Below, piece after piece: positions 1 through 5,589 of a stretch of 5,589 nt of DNA. Numbering within the stretch: the first letter of the stretch is position 1; the number at the start of each line of letters is the position of its first letter. The stretch lies in the NCBI GenBank assembly GCA_029940125.1, contig JAOZRP010000111.1, positions 1 to 5,589 on the forward strand. The letters are read 5' to 3'. The stretch comes from a bacterium (GTDB lineage Bacteria; Desulfobacterota; Anaeroferrophillalia; Anaeroferrophillales; Anaeroferrophillaceae). The notes beneath the pieces are model-generated. The model searched no databases, was not told where the DNA came from, and saw only the letters and a list, made by a program, of their open reading frames with translations. Both the position numbers and the translations under genes were made by a program.

Positions 1-50
1 CATAGACTTTTTTTCCTTTATATTGTACAAAAAATGCCGATTGTTATTAA
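1..50 (-). promoter_or_regulatory. Possible leftward promoter and start codon at the left edge
   Basis: This is the AT-rich end of the window. Read on the minus strand there is a -10-like TACAAT (22-27), 17 bases from a weaker -35-like TTAATA (45-50). Downstream lies an AAAGGA ribosome-binding-like sequence (14-19), ten bases before an ATG formed by bases 3-1. This would suit a divergent gene lying just outside the window. The leader would be very short and the -35 match is only 4 of 6, so the call is tentative. An 8-base palindrome TTGTACAA (23-30) overlaps the -10 element. Confidence 0.25.
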
Positions 51-58
51 GCTTCCGC

Positions 59-78
59 CCGGAAACCGGCGTTTCCGG
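59..78. repeat. Small GC-rich hairpin
   Basis: A perfect 7-bp inverted repeat, CCGGAAA (59-65) and TTTCCGG (72-78), encloses a 6-base loop. No T-run follows on the plus strand, so it does not look like an intrinsic terminator in that direction. Its role is unknown; it may belong to the structured leader upstream of the DsbC-like gene. Confidence 0.45.
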
Positions 79-92
79 ATGGCTTGCAGCCT

Positions 93-158
93 ATCAGCCC
101 TCAGCTCCTAGCGCAAGCGTTTGTTTTATCGATCATCTGCTGAAAGCTGATTGCTGAT
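93..158. repeat. GCTGA-rich imperfect inverted repeat
   Basis: Bases 93-106 (ATCAGC-CC-TCAGCT) pair with 145-158 (AGCTGA-TT-GCTGAT) at 12 of 14 positions across a 38-base loop. The motif GCTGA occurs three times on the plus strand (139-143, 146-150, 153-157) and its complement TCAGC twice (94-98, 101-105). The tract is non-coding and looks like a dispersed intergenic repeat or a long RNA stem. Whether it recurs in the genome cannot be seen here. Confidence 0.4.
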
Positions 159-168
159 CGCCGACAGC

Positions 169-200
169 GTTGATCAGGAAATGGCCATTTCCTGATCAAC
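169..200. repeat. Perfect 32-bp palindrome upstream of the DsbC-like gene
   Basis: The left arm GTTGATCAGGAAATGG (169-184) is the exact reverse complement of 185-200, with no spacer. It sits 44 bases upstream of the predicted start codon. It could be a dimeric regulator operator, a cruciform or RNA hairpin in the leader, or a small mobile-element remnant. No T-run follows, so it is not a classical terminator. A short direct repeat ATCAACAC (195-202 and 205-212) overlaps its right end. Confidence 0.6.
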
Positions 201-234
201 ACGAATCAACACCAACCTTTTCACCAGCACAAAC

Positions 235-241
235 GGGGGAG
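235..241 (+). promoter_or_regulatory. Ribosome binding site of the DsbC-like gene
   Basis: A purine-rich GGGGGAG lies three bases before the ATG at 245. It supports that start over an in-frame TTG at 170, which falls inside the palindrome and would add 25 residues ahead of the signal peptide. Confidence 0.6.
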
Positions 242-244
242 AAC

Positions 245-1036
245 ATGTCACACCGCTTTTGCCTGACCTGTCTGGCTCTTGCCTTCATCCTGATTCTCTG
301 TCAACCTGCCGCGGCCATGAACGGCTGCGGCGAAGGCTCCTGCAAGGACTGCCACCATTTAAGCACCGAGGAAGCGAAGCAGATCCTCGGCCGGCAGGTC
401 GGCAAAGTCAACAGCGTTGCCTTTTCCGTCGTCCCCGGGTTCTGGCTGCTGCAGGTTGAACGCGGGGGCCAGCAGTATCCCATGTATCTGGATTTTTCCA
501 AAAAGTACGTTGCCGAAGGCAACATCTTCCGCCTGGTCGAAGGCCGGACGGTCACCAAGGCGGTCCAGAGGCGTCCCCAGCCGCTGAAAAAGATTGACGT
601 CAGCACCATCCCGCTGAAAGACGCCATCCTGCTGGGCAAAAAGAAAGCGCCCATCAAGGTTTTCGTGGTCACCGATCCCGAATGCCCCTACTGCAAGCGC
701 CTGCACCAGGAGCTGAAGCAGGTGGTGAAGCAGCGGCAAGACATTGCCTTCTACCTGAAAATGTTCCCCCTGCGGATTCACCCCCAGGCCCGCAAAAAAG
801 CCGAAAGCATCGTCTGCTCCAAGTCGCTGAAGATGCTGGAGGACAGCCTGGCCGGGAAGACCATTCCCGATCCCGACTGCAAGAGCGACCTGGTGGAAAA
901 AAACATCCAGTTTATGAAAGAACACGGCATCCACTCCACCCCGACCCTCATCCTTACGGACGGAACCGTGAAGCCGGGCTACCGGAAGGCCGCACAGCTG
1001 ATTGAAATGATCGACCGGCACACGGCAAAAAAGTGA
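245..1036 (+). CDS. DsbC-family periplasmic thiol:disulfide interchange protein with an N-terminal CXXCH motif
   Basis: The protein has 263 residues. Residues 1-24 form a signal peptide with a hydrophobic core and an AAA cleavage site, so it is exported to the periplasm. After a cysteine-rich mature start (C28, C33, C36), residues about 40-105 match the position of the DsbC dimerisation domain. The thioredoxin fold follows from about residue 125. It carries the redox motif C147-P-Y-C150 and the cis-proline loop T232-P233-T234. A second cysteine pair, C191/C212, matches the position of the structural disulfide of DsbC. Family members reshuffle wrong disulfides in secreted proteins and are kept reduced by a DsbD-type partner, which is not in the window. 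The active site is CPYC rather than the usual CGYC of DsbC, which may shift redox potential. C33-K-D-C36-H37 fits a haem c attachment site. The gene stands alone, convergent with the helicase gene. The family is secure; whether it acts as isomerase, reductase or haem protein is not. Confidence 0.87.
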   Translation: MSHRFCLTCLALAFILILCQPAAAMNGCGEGSCKDCHHLSTEEAKQILGRQVGKVNSVAFSVVPGFWLLQVERGGQQYPMYLDFSKKYVAEGNIFRLVEGRTVTKAVQRRPQPLKKIDVSTIPLKDAILLGKKKAPIKVFVVTDPECPYCKRLHQELKQVVKQRQDIAFYLKMFPLRIHPQARKKAESIVCSKSLKMLEDSLAGKTIPDPDCKSDLVEKNIQFMKEHGIHSTPTLILTDGTVKPGYRKAAQLIEMIDRHTAKK

Positions 1037-1114
1037 CTGGGTCAGCCCGCCGCAGCATTCATCCCCGGGACAAGCCCCGGAGCATTCCGCAAAGAATTTT
1101 GGCAAACAAGAGAA
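1037..1114. other. Convergent gap with a weak hairpin
   Basis: This 78-bp gap lies between two converging stop codons. It holds only a 5-bp GC hairpin, CCGGG (65-69 past base 1000) with CCCGG (76-80 past base 1000), around a 6-base loop. No T-run follows on either strand. It might slow transcription from both sides but is not a convincing bidirectional terminator. Confidence 0.25.
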
Positions 1115-4100
1115 CTATAAATCCGGAACACCAACAATGGCTGAAACCACCCTGGTATGAATTGGCAGTGCTGAAGGTATGCTTTTAAATGCTTCCTTTA
1201 TTTTCTCCGAGGGAATCGGGTTGCTTCGCAAATCCTTTCTAATATTCTTCAGGCGCAAAGGTTTGAACCGGCTCCGGGAAATCAGCTTTTGATACCAGGT
1301 TTCCCGAATCAGATCCAACCATGCTTCAGCCACAGCGTCCAAGTCAGGTCTTTCTTCTTCATGGGTGGGAAGATCCAGCAACCTCAATGCGTTTTTCAGT
1401 ACTGCTGTGCGGTCTGAGTTCTTTTTCGCTTCAGCCTGCTTCACATAATGAGTTAGGATCAGCGACATTTCCTCCAGAGCCCTCTGCTTTTTTCTCGGCA
1501 GGAGCAAGACTTCAGTTTCGAGAACGCGATTGAGAAATTTATTGATCAATTCTGAAGCGTATTTGTCCATCGCCCTTTCTTCGATTCCTCCATTCAACAA
1601 AACACGCAGCTTGCCTGCCACATCTTCCAAGTGGGTTACTGGCTTCGAGTTCAAATTTTTGAGCAAAATCCACTTGGGGGCGCCGTGTTCCGCTCCGGCA
1701 ACGGCCATGAAAGCCCAGGGAGTCTTCGAACGGACAAGGCTGACGGATGAAATAACGTGGGCCTTGGAGTTTTTTACCTGTTCGTATACCTCTGCGGGAA
1801 CGAGACCATCATGTGGATCAAGTAAGCCGCGAACCGGCTGAAATGCATCCTGAAGTCCGTCCCAGGAGGTCCCTTCTTTATCCAAGTTCTGCAGCTCTTC
1901 GATCATTTCTTCTGCCGTTGACGGACCGCCTGCCTGGACCTCTTCCGGAACAAGTCCCTCTGGGAGGCTGAGGTTTGAGCCAAGAATTTCCTTGACCTCA
2001 GTATATCGCTGAAAGAACTTGCGATCCGCTTTCAGGGAGAATGCCTCGCTGTCTTTTGGCCACCATACTTCGATTTTTTTGTGCGGGCTGTTCATCCGAT
2101 CCACGCGGCCAACACGCTGTTCAGCTATCCGGATAACACTCGGCATGTCCAAAAGAAGAACAGCCGATGCCTGCTGCAGGTTCAAGCCTTCCGACATGGC
2201 ATCAGAGCACAGGGCAATGACATTTTGTGCACGAGATCCCAGCTTAAAAAGGTTGTTAACCCTCTTTTTATGATGATGCCTGGTTCCCGTCGCAACAATC
2301 ACTTCGCACGTACGGTTTTTCTCGGCTATCAGCTGTTTGATGACCTCGAGCGTGATCAGGCAGCTGTCGAAGGCAATTAACAGAGGATGCTCGTTGAGAA
2401 GCTTGACCAGCCTTTGCGCTTTGGATCGCTCACGGTGGTCACCCATCTGTTCCACCAAAGTCAGGATCGTCTCATAAATTCTGATTTCTTCCAAGACCGC
2501 TTTTTCATGCTCTACGGGGTCGGTAAGCCAGGCTGGCAATTTGGCTGCCAATGAGCTTGGATGAATATGGCCGGCACTTTCCCGCAAGTGCGTCAAAACA
2601 TTACCGGTGTCTTCACTCTTTATTTTCTCAGTAATGCCAAATTGCTTCATGGCGGCATCCGTACCTGATAGATGCTCAATCAACGCCGCCCGTGAAGAAC
2701 GCAGCCGCGACATCACATGGTATAGCGCCAGTCCTTTTGCTCCCCGGAGTCGACCACGAATATAGGCGTCCTCGCCTACTATGCCGCGCAACGTTTCCGG
2801 CATATCCAGGCCGAAACGCAGGTTTGCCAAACCGCGAATTTCTCCGGCCAGGGTTCTGATCTGTTTGGCTATTCGTTGATCCTCATCGGTTTCATCCGTT
2901 GCATAGATGTTTGAAAGATGCTTCGGATAGCGGCACATATTGCCAAAATCATCCCGATAGGCTTCCGGTTCCTGGTCCACCATGGCGTTCAGCATGCTTT
3001 TTGTTCGTCGCAAGGTGAACCGCTGAACTTCCTTTTGCATTGCCAGCCGTTCTTCGCGGGTGGTGATGAAACTGCCGCCCCGCTTCCCAATTCTCTTTCC
3101 CAACCGCTCAAACAACGCCAGTGATGCGTCATCCAGATTATCGGCACCCAGCAGATCAACAATCATGAGCAGATCCCGAACCCCTTTATTAATGGGAGTT
3201 GCCGTAAACATAACGACGACATCCGCCATGTTCCCCAGTAATCCACGGGTTCGGGACGATTTCTGATTGAGGAAGTTGTGTGCTTCATCGATTGCCAATG
3301 ATTGCGCCCGCCGAATAACTTTTAAAACACCTTCGTATTTATCTGAACCTTTCCGGCTGAGAATGCCATGTGACAATGGCGTCACCTGTAAGCCACACTC
3401 GATTGCTTCATCTTGCCAGGCGGTTGCCACCTCGCCCGGAGGGCAGACGAGGGCGGTCATATCTTTTCGCATGCGCCCCGTGCTCCAGATGCGGTCCATC
3501 ACCGCTCTCAGGAGATGAGCACCCATCCGGGTTTTTCCGGCGCCGGTTGCATCGGCAACCAACACGCTGCCGACGTTTTCGATCATCCACATCGCCTGGG
3601 CAATGCCATTTTTCTGAGAGGGCCATAGTTTTCGTCCATGACTGACAAGATGGGTCTTGATATATTTTTGCGCCCAGGTTCCTTCCAACAGCTCGCTGCA
3701 GGCGCGGCCCAAAGCCTCCTCCCAGGTGACGACCTGCAACAGGCGTTTGAGCAGAGCAATAAGATCAGCATTGTAGTCTTCGCCAAGATCCCAGTAATTT
3801 TGGGCAAGCTGACGGGCTTCACGGTAGCGCTTTGGCTCTTTTTGGTGATGAAAGCGGGCATTGGCCTCCAGCTGTTTTTTCATTCCAGTGTAGCTGAAAT
3901 TGCTGGATCCAAGGGTGACCGCGTTATCAGCCACATATATTTTGCTGTGAAGTTTTCGGTTTGCATCGGCAATATAGCGGCTTTGCAGGCGTCCACATTC
4001 CAACATCTCGATAATTTGAACGATTTTATAGCAAAGCCGCAGAGATATGCCGGCATTCAGCCAGTAATCGATAACTTCCTGGGGGAGGGTTTTCTTTTCC

Positions 4101-4417
4101 AGGCTGTAGGTGGAACGCCGGGCGGGGGTGGGTTCGCTGCCAATCAGCAACTGTACCGTTTCGGGCTTTTCAGGGGGAAGGTCGGCAACAAAATCGATGA
4201 TGTAATCGAGGGAGGTGAAACCGGTAACAATCAGCGGCAGCCGGCTTTCCGCGAGATCTTTCAGGACAACCTGTTCAACCTGGGTTTTATCGAAGTTGTG
4301 GGGAAATCTTTCGAATTCAGGCCATTCTTCAATGCCGCGAATTTTTGCCTGGGTATCGACTTCATCATCGAAAAAACTGAGTTGATTGTACGGCCCAGGT
4401 GTCACAGTTTTTGTCAT
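1115..4417 (-). CDS. PLD-nuclease / SNF2-like helicase fusion protein, candidate defence effector
   Basis: The protein has about 1,100 residues, numbered here from the ATG at 4417; an in-frame GTG at 4441 would add eight. Residues about 50-205 form a phospholipase D-type module with one HKD motif: H157-x-K159, D164, then GSSN at 170-173. Single-HKD nucleases usually act as dimers. A superfamily 2 ATPase core follows: a Q268-containing motif, Walker A GAGKT (292-296), DEAH (377-380), TATP (405-408), SNF2-style LRRT (469-472), motif V SDAMSEGLNLQ (738-748) and motif VI QRVGRVDR (767-774). All catalytic motifs look intact. The order and the LRRT motif point to the SNF2/RapA branch, which moves along double-stranded DNA rather than unwinding it. 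About 265 residues separate LRRT from motif V, and some 300 residues after motif VI are unassigned. Helicase plus PLD nuclease suggests an ATP-driven DNA-cleaving anti-phage or anti-plasmid protein, but no other defence gene is adjacent. Neither start has a good ribosome binding site. The domain calls are firm; the role is inferred. Confidence 0.88.
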   Translation of the reverse strand: MTKTVTPGPYNQLSFFDDEVDTQAKIRGIEEWPEFERFPHNFDKTQVEQVVLKDLAESRLPLIVTGFTSLDYIIDFVADLPPEKPETVQLLIGSEPTPARRSTYSLEKKTLPQEVIDYWLNAGISLRLCYKIVQIIEMLECGRLQSRYIADANRKLHSKIYVADNAVTLGSSNFSYTGMKKQLEANARFHHQKEPKRYREARQLAQNYWDLGEDYNADLIALLKRLLQVVTWEEALGRACSELLEGTWAQKYIKTHLVSHGRKLWPSQKNGIAQAMWMIENVGSVLVADATGAGKTRMGAHLLRAVMDRIWSTGRMRKDMTALVCPPGEVATAWQDEAIECGLQVTPLSHGILSRKGSDKYEGVLKVIRRAQSLAIDEAHNFLNQKSSRTRGLLGNMADVVVMFTATPINKGVRDLLMIVDLLGADNLDDASLALFERLGKRIGKRGGSFITTREERLAMQKEVQRFTLRRTKSMLNAMVDQEPEAYRDDFGNMCRYPKHLSNIYATDETDEDQRIAKQIRTLAGEIRGLANLRFGLDMPETLRGIVGEDAYIRGRLRGAKGLALYHVMSRLRSSRAALIEHLSGTDAAMKQFGITEKIKSEDTGNVLTHLRESAGHIHPSSLAAKLPAWLTDPVEHEKAVLEEIRIYETILTLVEQMGDHRERSKAQRLVKLLNEHPLLIAFDSCLITLEVIKQLIAEKNRTCEVIVATGTRHHHKKRVNNLFKLGSRAQNVIALCSDAMSEGLNLQQASAVLLLDMPSVIRIAEQRVGRVDRMNSPHKKIEVWWPKDSEAFSLKADRKFFQRYTEVKEILGSNLSLPEGLVPEEVQAGGPSTAEEMIEELQNLDKEGTSWDGLQDAFQPVRGLLDPHDGLVPAEVYEQVKNSKAHVISSVSLVRSKTPWAFMAVAGAEHGAPKWILLKNLNSKPVTHLEDVAGKLRVLLNGGIEERAMDKYASELINKFLNRVLETEVLLLPRKKQRALEEMSLILTHYVKQAEAKKNSDRTAVLKNALRLLDLPTHEEERPDLDAVAEAWLDLIRETWYQKLISRSRFKPLRLKNIRKDLRSNPIPSEKIKEAFKSIPSALPIHTRVVSAIVGVPDL

Positions 4418-4453
4418 AGCAAGGTCATCGCTCGGGATCACAGCTTGTCATAG
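4402..4453 (-). promoter_or_regulatory. Duplicated start-codon region of the helicase gene, with a possible 8-codon leader ORF
   Basis: On the minus strand CTATGACAA-G-CTGTGA (4453-4438) recurs as CTATGACAA-AAA-CTGTGA (4419-4402), 34 bases downstream. The two-base length difference shifts the frame. The upstream ATG (4451) opens a peptide MTSCDPER that stops at 4425, seven bases before the likely true ATG at 4417. The upstream copy also supplies the in-frame GTG at 4441. No strong Shine-Dalgarno sequence precedes any of the three starts. Translational coupling through the short ORF is possible but unproven. Confidence 0.35.
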
Positions 4454-4477
4454 TTCTGCCAACGCGCAGCGACGGGT

Positions 4478-4503
4478 GAAGTCGGCGCAGGTGCGCCGAC
4501 TTC
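4478..4503. repeat. Perfect 12-bp-stem hairpin between the S74 and helicase genes
   Basis: GAAGTCGGCGCA (4478-4489) is the exact reverse complement of 4492-4503, separated by two bases (an effective loop of four). No T-run follows on either strand. It may act as a strong RNA stem separating the two leftward genes, for instance by stabilising the upstream message, or be part of an intergenic repeat. Confidence 0.55.
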
Positions 4504-4516
4504 CACGATAGAAATT

Positions 4517-4540
4517 AATCGGGGTCTGTCCCCGATTTTT
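4517..4540. repeat. GGGGACAGACCCC-type hairpin, REP-like element or terminator
   Basis: On the minus strand, directly after the stop codon of the S74 gene, AATCGGGG-ACAGA-CCCCGATT forms a perfect 8-bp stem (4517-4524 with 4530-4537). The run of five T (4536-4540) follows the stem on the plus strand, but no rightward gene is being read there. On the minus strand only ATTAATTTC follows, a poor U-tract. The sequence resembles a widespread intergenic motif that I associate, from memory, with REP-associated tyrosine transposases. It may still end S74 transcription. Confidence 0.45.
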
Positions 4541-5589
4541 CTACTCCTGACAAATTTCCGCTTCGGGATGATCCTGACAAACCAAATTTTTCAGGGCTTC
4601 ATTCTGCGCTTTCAATTCCTTCACCGCTTCTACCAGTGGGGCGATCAGGCCAATGTAATCAACCGATTTTGTCTGCATTTCATCGTCACTGGTAAACACC
4701 AATTCGGGAAAAACTTCCTCGACCTGTTGGGCGATGACCCCCAGATGGCTCTGGTCGTCATACCTGTCTTGATCCTGCCAATCAAAGGAAACCCCTTGAA
4801 TCCGGCAGATCTTGGACAACGCCGAATCAATGGTCTGGATATTTTCCTTCAAGCGGATATCTGAATCTTCAGTAATAGTACCAGCCACATGGAGACGGGT
4901 GGTAGGACTTGTAGTCCCGATGCCCACATTTCCATCCGGTCTGATCACCATGGCAACAACATCGGGATTTTTTTCCGAGTCAACGGCATTTTCTGTTTTA
5001 AAAACCAAACCGCCCCGATATCCCTGGGCACCATAAGCATAAATGCCGGCAATATTTTTTATATTGCTGAAGTCAGTATTATTCCATGATCTTCTAAAGC
5101 CGATGCCATAATATGGCTCTGCCGGATCAAATCCGCTTACTGGTGATTCACTGTTATTGGTTTCCGTAAGATAGAGAGTATGTTTACCGGCAATATTTTC
5201 AATTGCCGAGTTGGCAATATGCAAACTTGCCTCCGGTGATTCCGTCCCGATGCCGACTGACCCATTCATGACATGAACATCACCCTGAAACCACCCGGCG
5301 GCCTGTTTTGAAGTGCTGCATAGCAATGCCGTACCGACGCCTGCCGCCTCCGCATGAACTGCATCACCACCTGAACTTAAAGCGGCTATGCTGACGCCGT
5401 TGGCAGTAGAGCTGTTGGCTTGAACAGTCCATCCGGAACTCTCAGCATAAATTGCGTTCGAACCACTCCCATTTTTCACATCCAGCTTCGCCTCTGGTGA
5501 TTCCGTCCCGATGCCGACTGACCCATTCATGACGTGAACATCACCTTGAAACCACCCGGCGGCCTGTCCCGTTCCCAAGCGACCTTCAT
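4541..5589 (-). CDS. Repeat-containing fibre/surface protein with C-terminal peptidase S74 chaperone domain (5' end outside window)
   Basis: The reading frame is open through the right edge, so the N-terminus is missing; about 349 codons are present. A TTG at 5578 is a possible but unlikely start, as the same frame continues upstream. From the N-terminal side there is a 26-residue block occurring twice, decapeptide-like repeats between the copies, and a middle domain with GIGFRRSWNN and GIYAYGAQGYRGG sequences. Then comes a VGIGTTSPTTRLHVAG motif typical of the region ahead of S74. The S74 intramolecular chaperone begins at SDIRLKENI (about 4838-4864). Its Ser and Lys, five residues apart, match the family's self-cleavage dyad. 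It continues through HLGVIAQQVEEVFPELV to a C-terminal coiled coil and a tail with two cysteines. In this family the domain helps the fibre to trimerise and then cuts itself off. The gene could encode a phage tail fibre or a bacterial surface protein; no other phage gene is visible. Confidence 0.85.
   Translation of the reverse strand, partial: EGRLGTGQAAGWFQGDVHVMNGSVGIGTESPEAKLDVKNGSGSNAIYAESSGWTVQANSSTANGVSIAALSSGGDAVHAEAAGVGTALLCSTSKQAAGWFQGDVHVMNGSVGIGTESPEASLHIANSAIENIAGKHTLYLTETNNSESPVSGFDPAEPYYGIGFRRSWNNTDFSNIKNIAGIYAYGAQGYRGGLVFKTENAVDSEKNPDVVAMVIRPDGNVGIGTTSPTTRLHVAGTITEDSDIRLKENIQTIDSALSKICRIQGVSFDWQDQDRYDDQSHLGVIAQQVEEVFPELVFTSDDEMQTKSVDYIGLIAPLVEAVKELKAQNEALKNLVCQDHPEAEICQE
5229..5306 (-). 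repeat. Intragenic direct repeat, copy 2 in reading order
   Basis: This 78-bp segment differs from 5490-5567 at three positions and lies exactly 261 bp (87 codons) from it. It encodes the block from QAAGWFQGDV through VGIGTESPEA inside the S74 protein. All three differences are silent, so the two peptide copies are identical. Confidence 0.85.
5490..5567 (-). repeat. Intragenic direct repeat, copy 1 in reading order
   Basis: This is the partner of 5229-5306, with 75 of 78 bases identical and in the same frame. The flanking codons differ (GTGQAA here, TSKQAA in the other copy), which marks the repeat boundary. More copies may lie beyond the window. Confidence 0.85.

Noticed and set aside
23..50. 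Plus-strand promoter for the DsbC-like gene (TTGTAC with TATTAA at 16-base spacing)
   Set aside because: The match is only 3 of 6 and 4 of 6, nearly 200 bases from the start codon, and it overlaps the better leftward candidate.
170..244. In-frame TTG start at 170 extending the DsbC-like protein by 25 residues
   Set aside because: It falls inside the palindrome, has no ribosome binding site and would bury the signal peptide. The ATG at 245 has a purine-rich site and begins a clean signal sequence.
359..1105. Long minus-strand open frame of 248 residues opposite the DsbC-like gene
   Set aside because: It lies wholly opposite a well-supported gene, has biased, low-quality composition and shows no recognisable domain; it is a codon-bias shadow.
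1115..4417. Assignment of the helicase to DISARM, BREX or another named defence system
   Set aside because: No methyltransferase, DUF1998, PglX or other partner gene is in the window, and the fused PLD-SNF2 order does not match the separate subunits of those systems.
3638..4453. Plus-strand open frame of 271 residues opposite the helicase N-terminus
   Set aside because: The opposite strand encodes the PLD module with an exact HKD motif. This frame shows no domain and is best explained as an antisense shadow.
5229..5567. CRISPR array or insertion-sequence ends
   Set aside because: There are only two copies, they are in frame inside a coding sequence, and no array of short spaced repeats or transposase is present.
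5529..5589. ATG at 5589 as the start of the S74 gene
   Set aside because: It is out of frame with the S74 protein and reaches a stop after about 20 codons. The S74 frame runs open through the edge, so the true start lies outside the window.
4541..5589. Prophage call based on the S74 domain
   Set aside because: S74 domains also occur in bacterial surface proteins, and no capsid, tail, integrase or lysis gene is present.

Overview
The window looks like chromosomal DNA of a Gram-negative bacterium. The best evidence is a secreted, periplasmic DsbC-type disulfide isomerase and a peptidase S74 (endosialidase-chaperone) protein. The style of both proteins, a CXXCH motif in the DsbC homologue and a GGGGACAGACCCC-type intergenic hairpin suggest a deltaproteobacterial lineage (Desulfobacterota/Geobacter-like). 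That placement is inference from general familiarity, not from a search.

Layout: bases 1-244 are a non-coding, structured leader. It holds an AT-rich stretch with a possible leftward promoter and start at the very edge, a small hairpin, a GCTGA-rich imperfect inverted repeat and a perfect 32-bp palindrome. Next comes a rightward DsbC-family gene (245-1036) whose mature N-terminus carries a CKDCH sequence, a possible c-type haem site. A 78-bp gap with one weak hairpin separates it from a convergent, leftward gene of about 3.3 kb (1115-4417, or to 4441 with a GTG start). This encodes a single-chain fusion of an N-terminal phospholipase D-type nuclease module with one HKD motif, a SNF2/RapA-like superfamily 2 helicase core and a long unassigned C-terminal region. 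A 99-123 bp gap with two perfect hairpins separates it from a second leftward gene (4541 to the right edge, 5' end outside the window). That gene encodes a repeat-bearing fibre or surface protein ending in the self-cleaving S74 chaperone domain.

The three genes do not form an obvious pathway. The PLD-helicase fusion is the strongest candidate for an under-described system. Its architecture is what one expects of a stand-alone DNA-targeting (anti-phage or anti-plasmid) effector, but no methylase, protease or other defence gene lies beside it here, so the defence role rests on architecture alone. The S74 gene could belong to a phage, a prophage remnant or a host surface protein; no other phage gene is present to decide.
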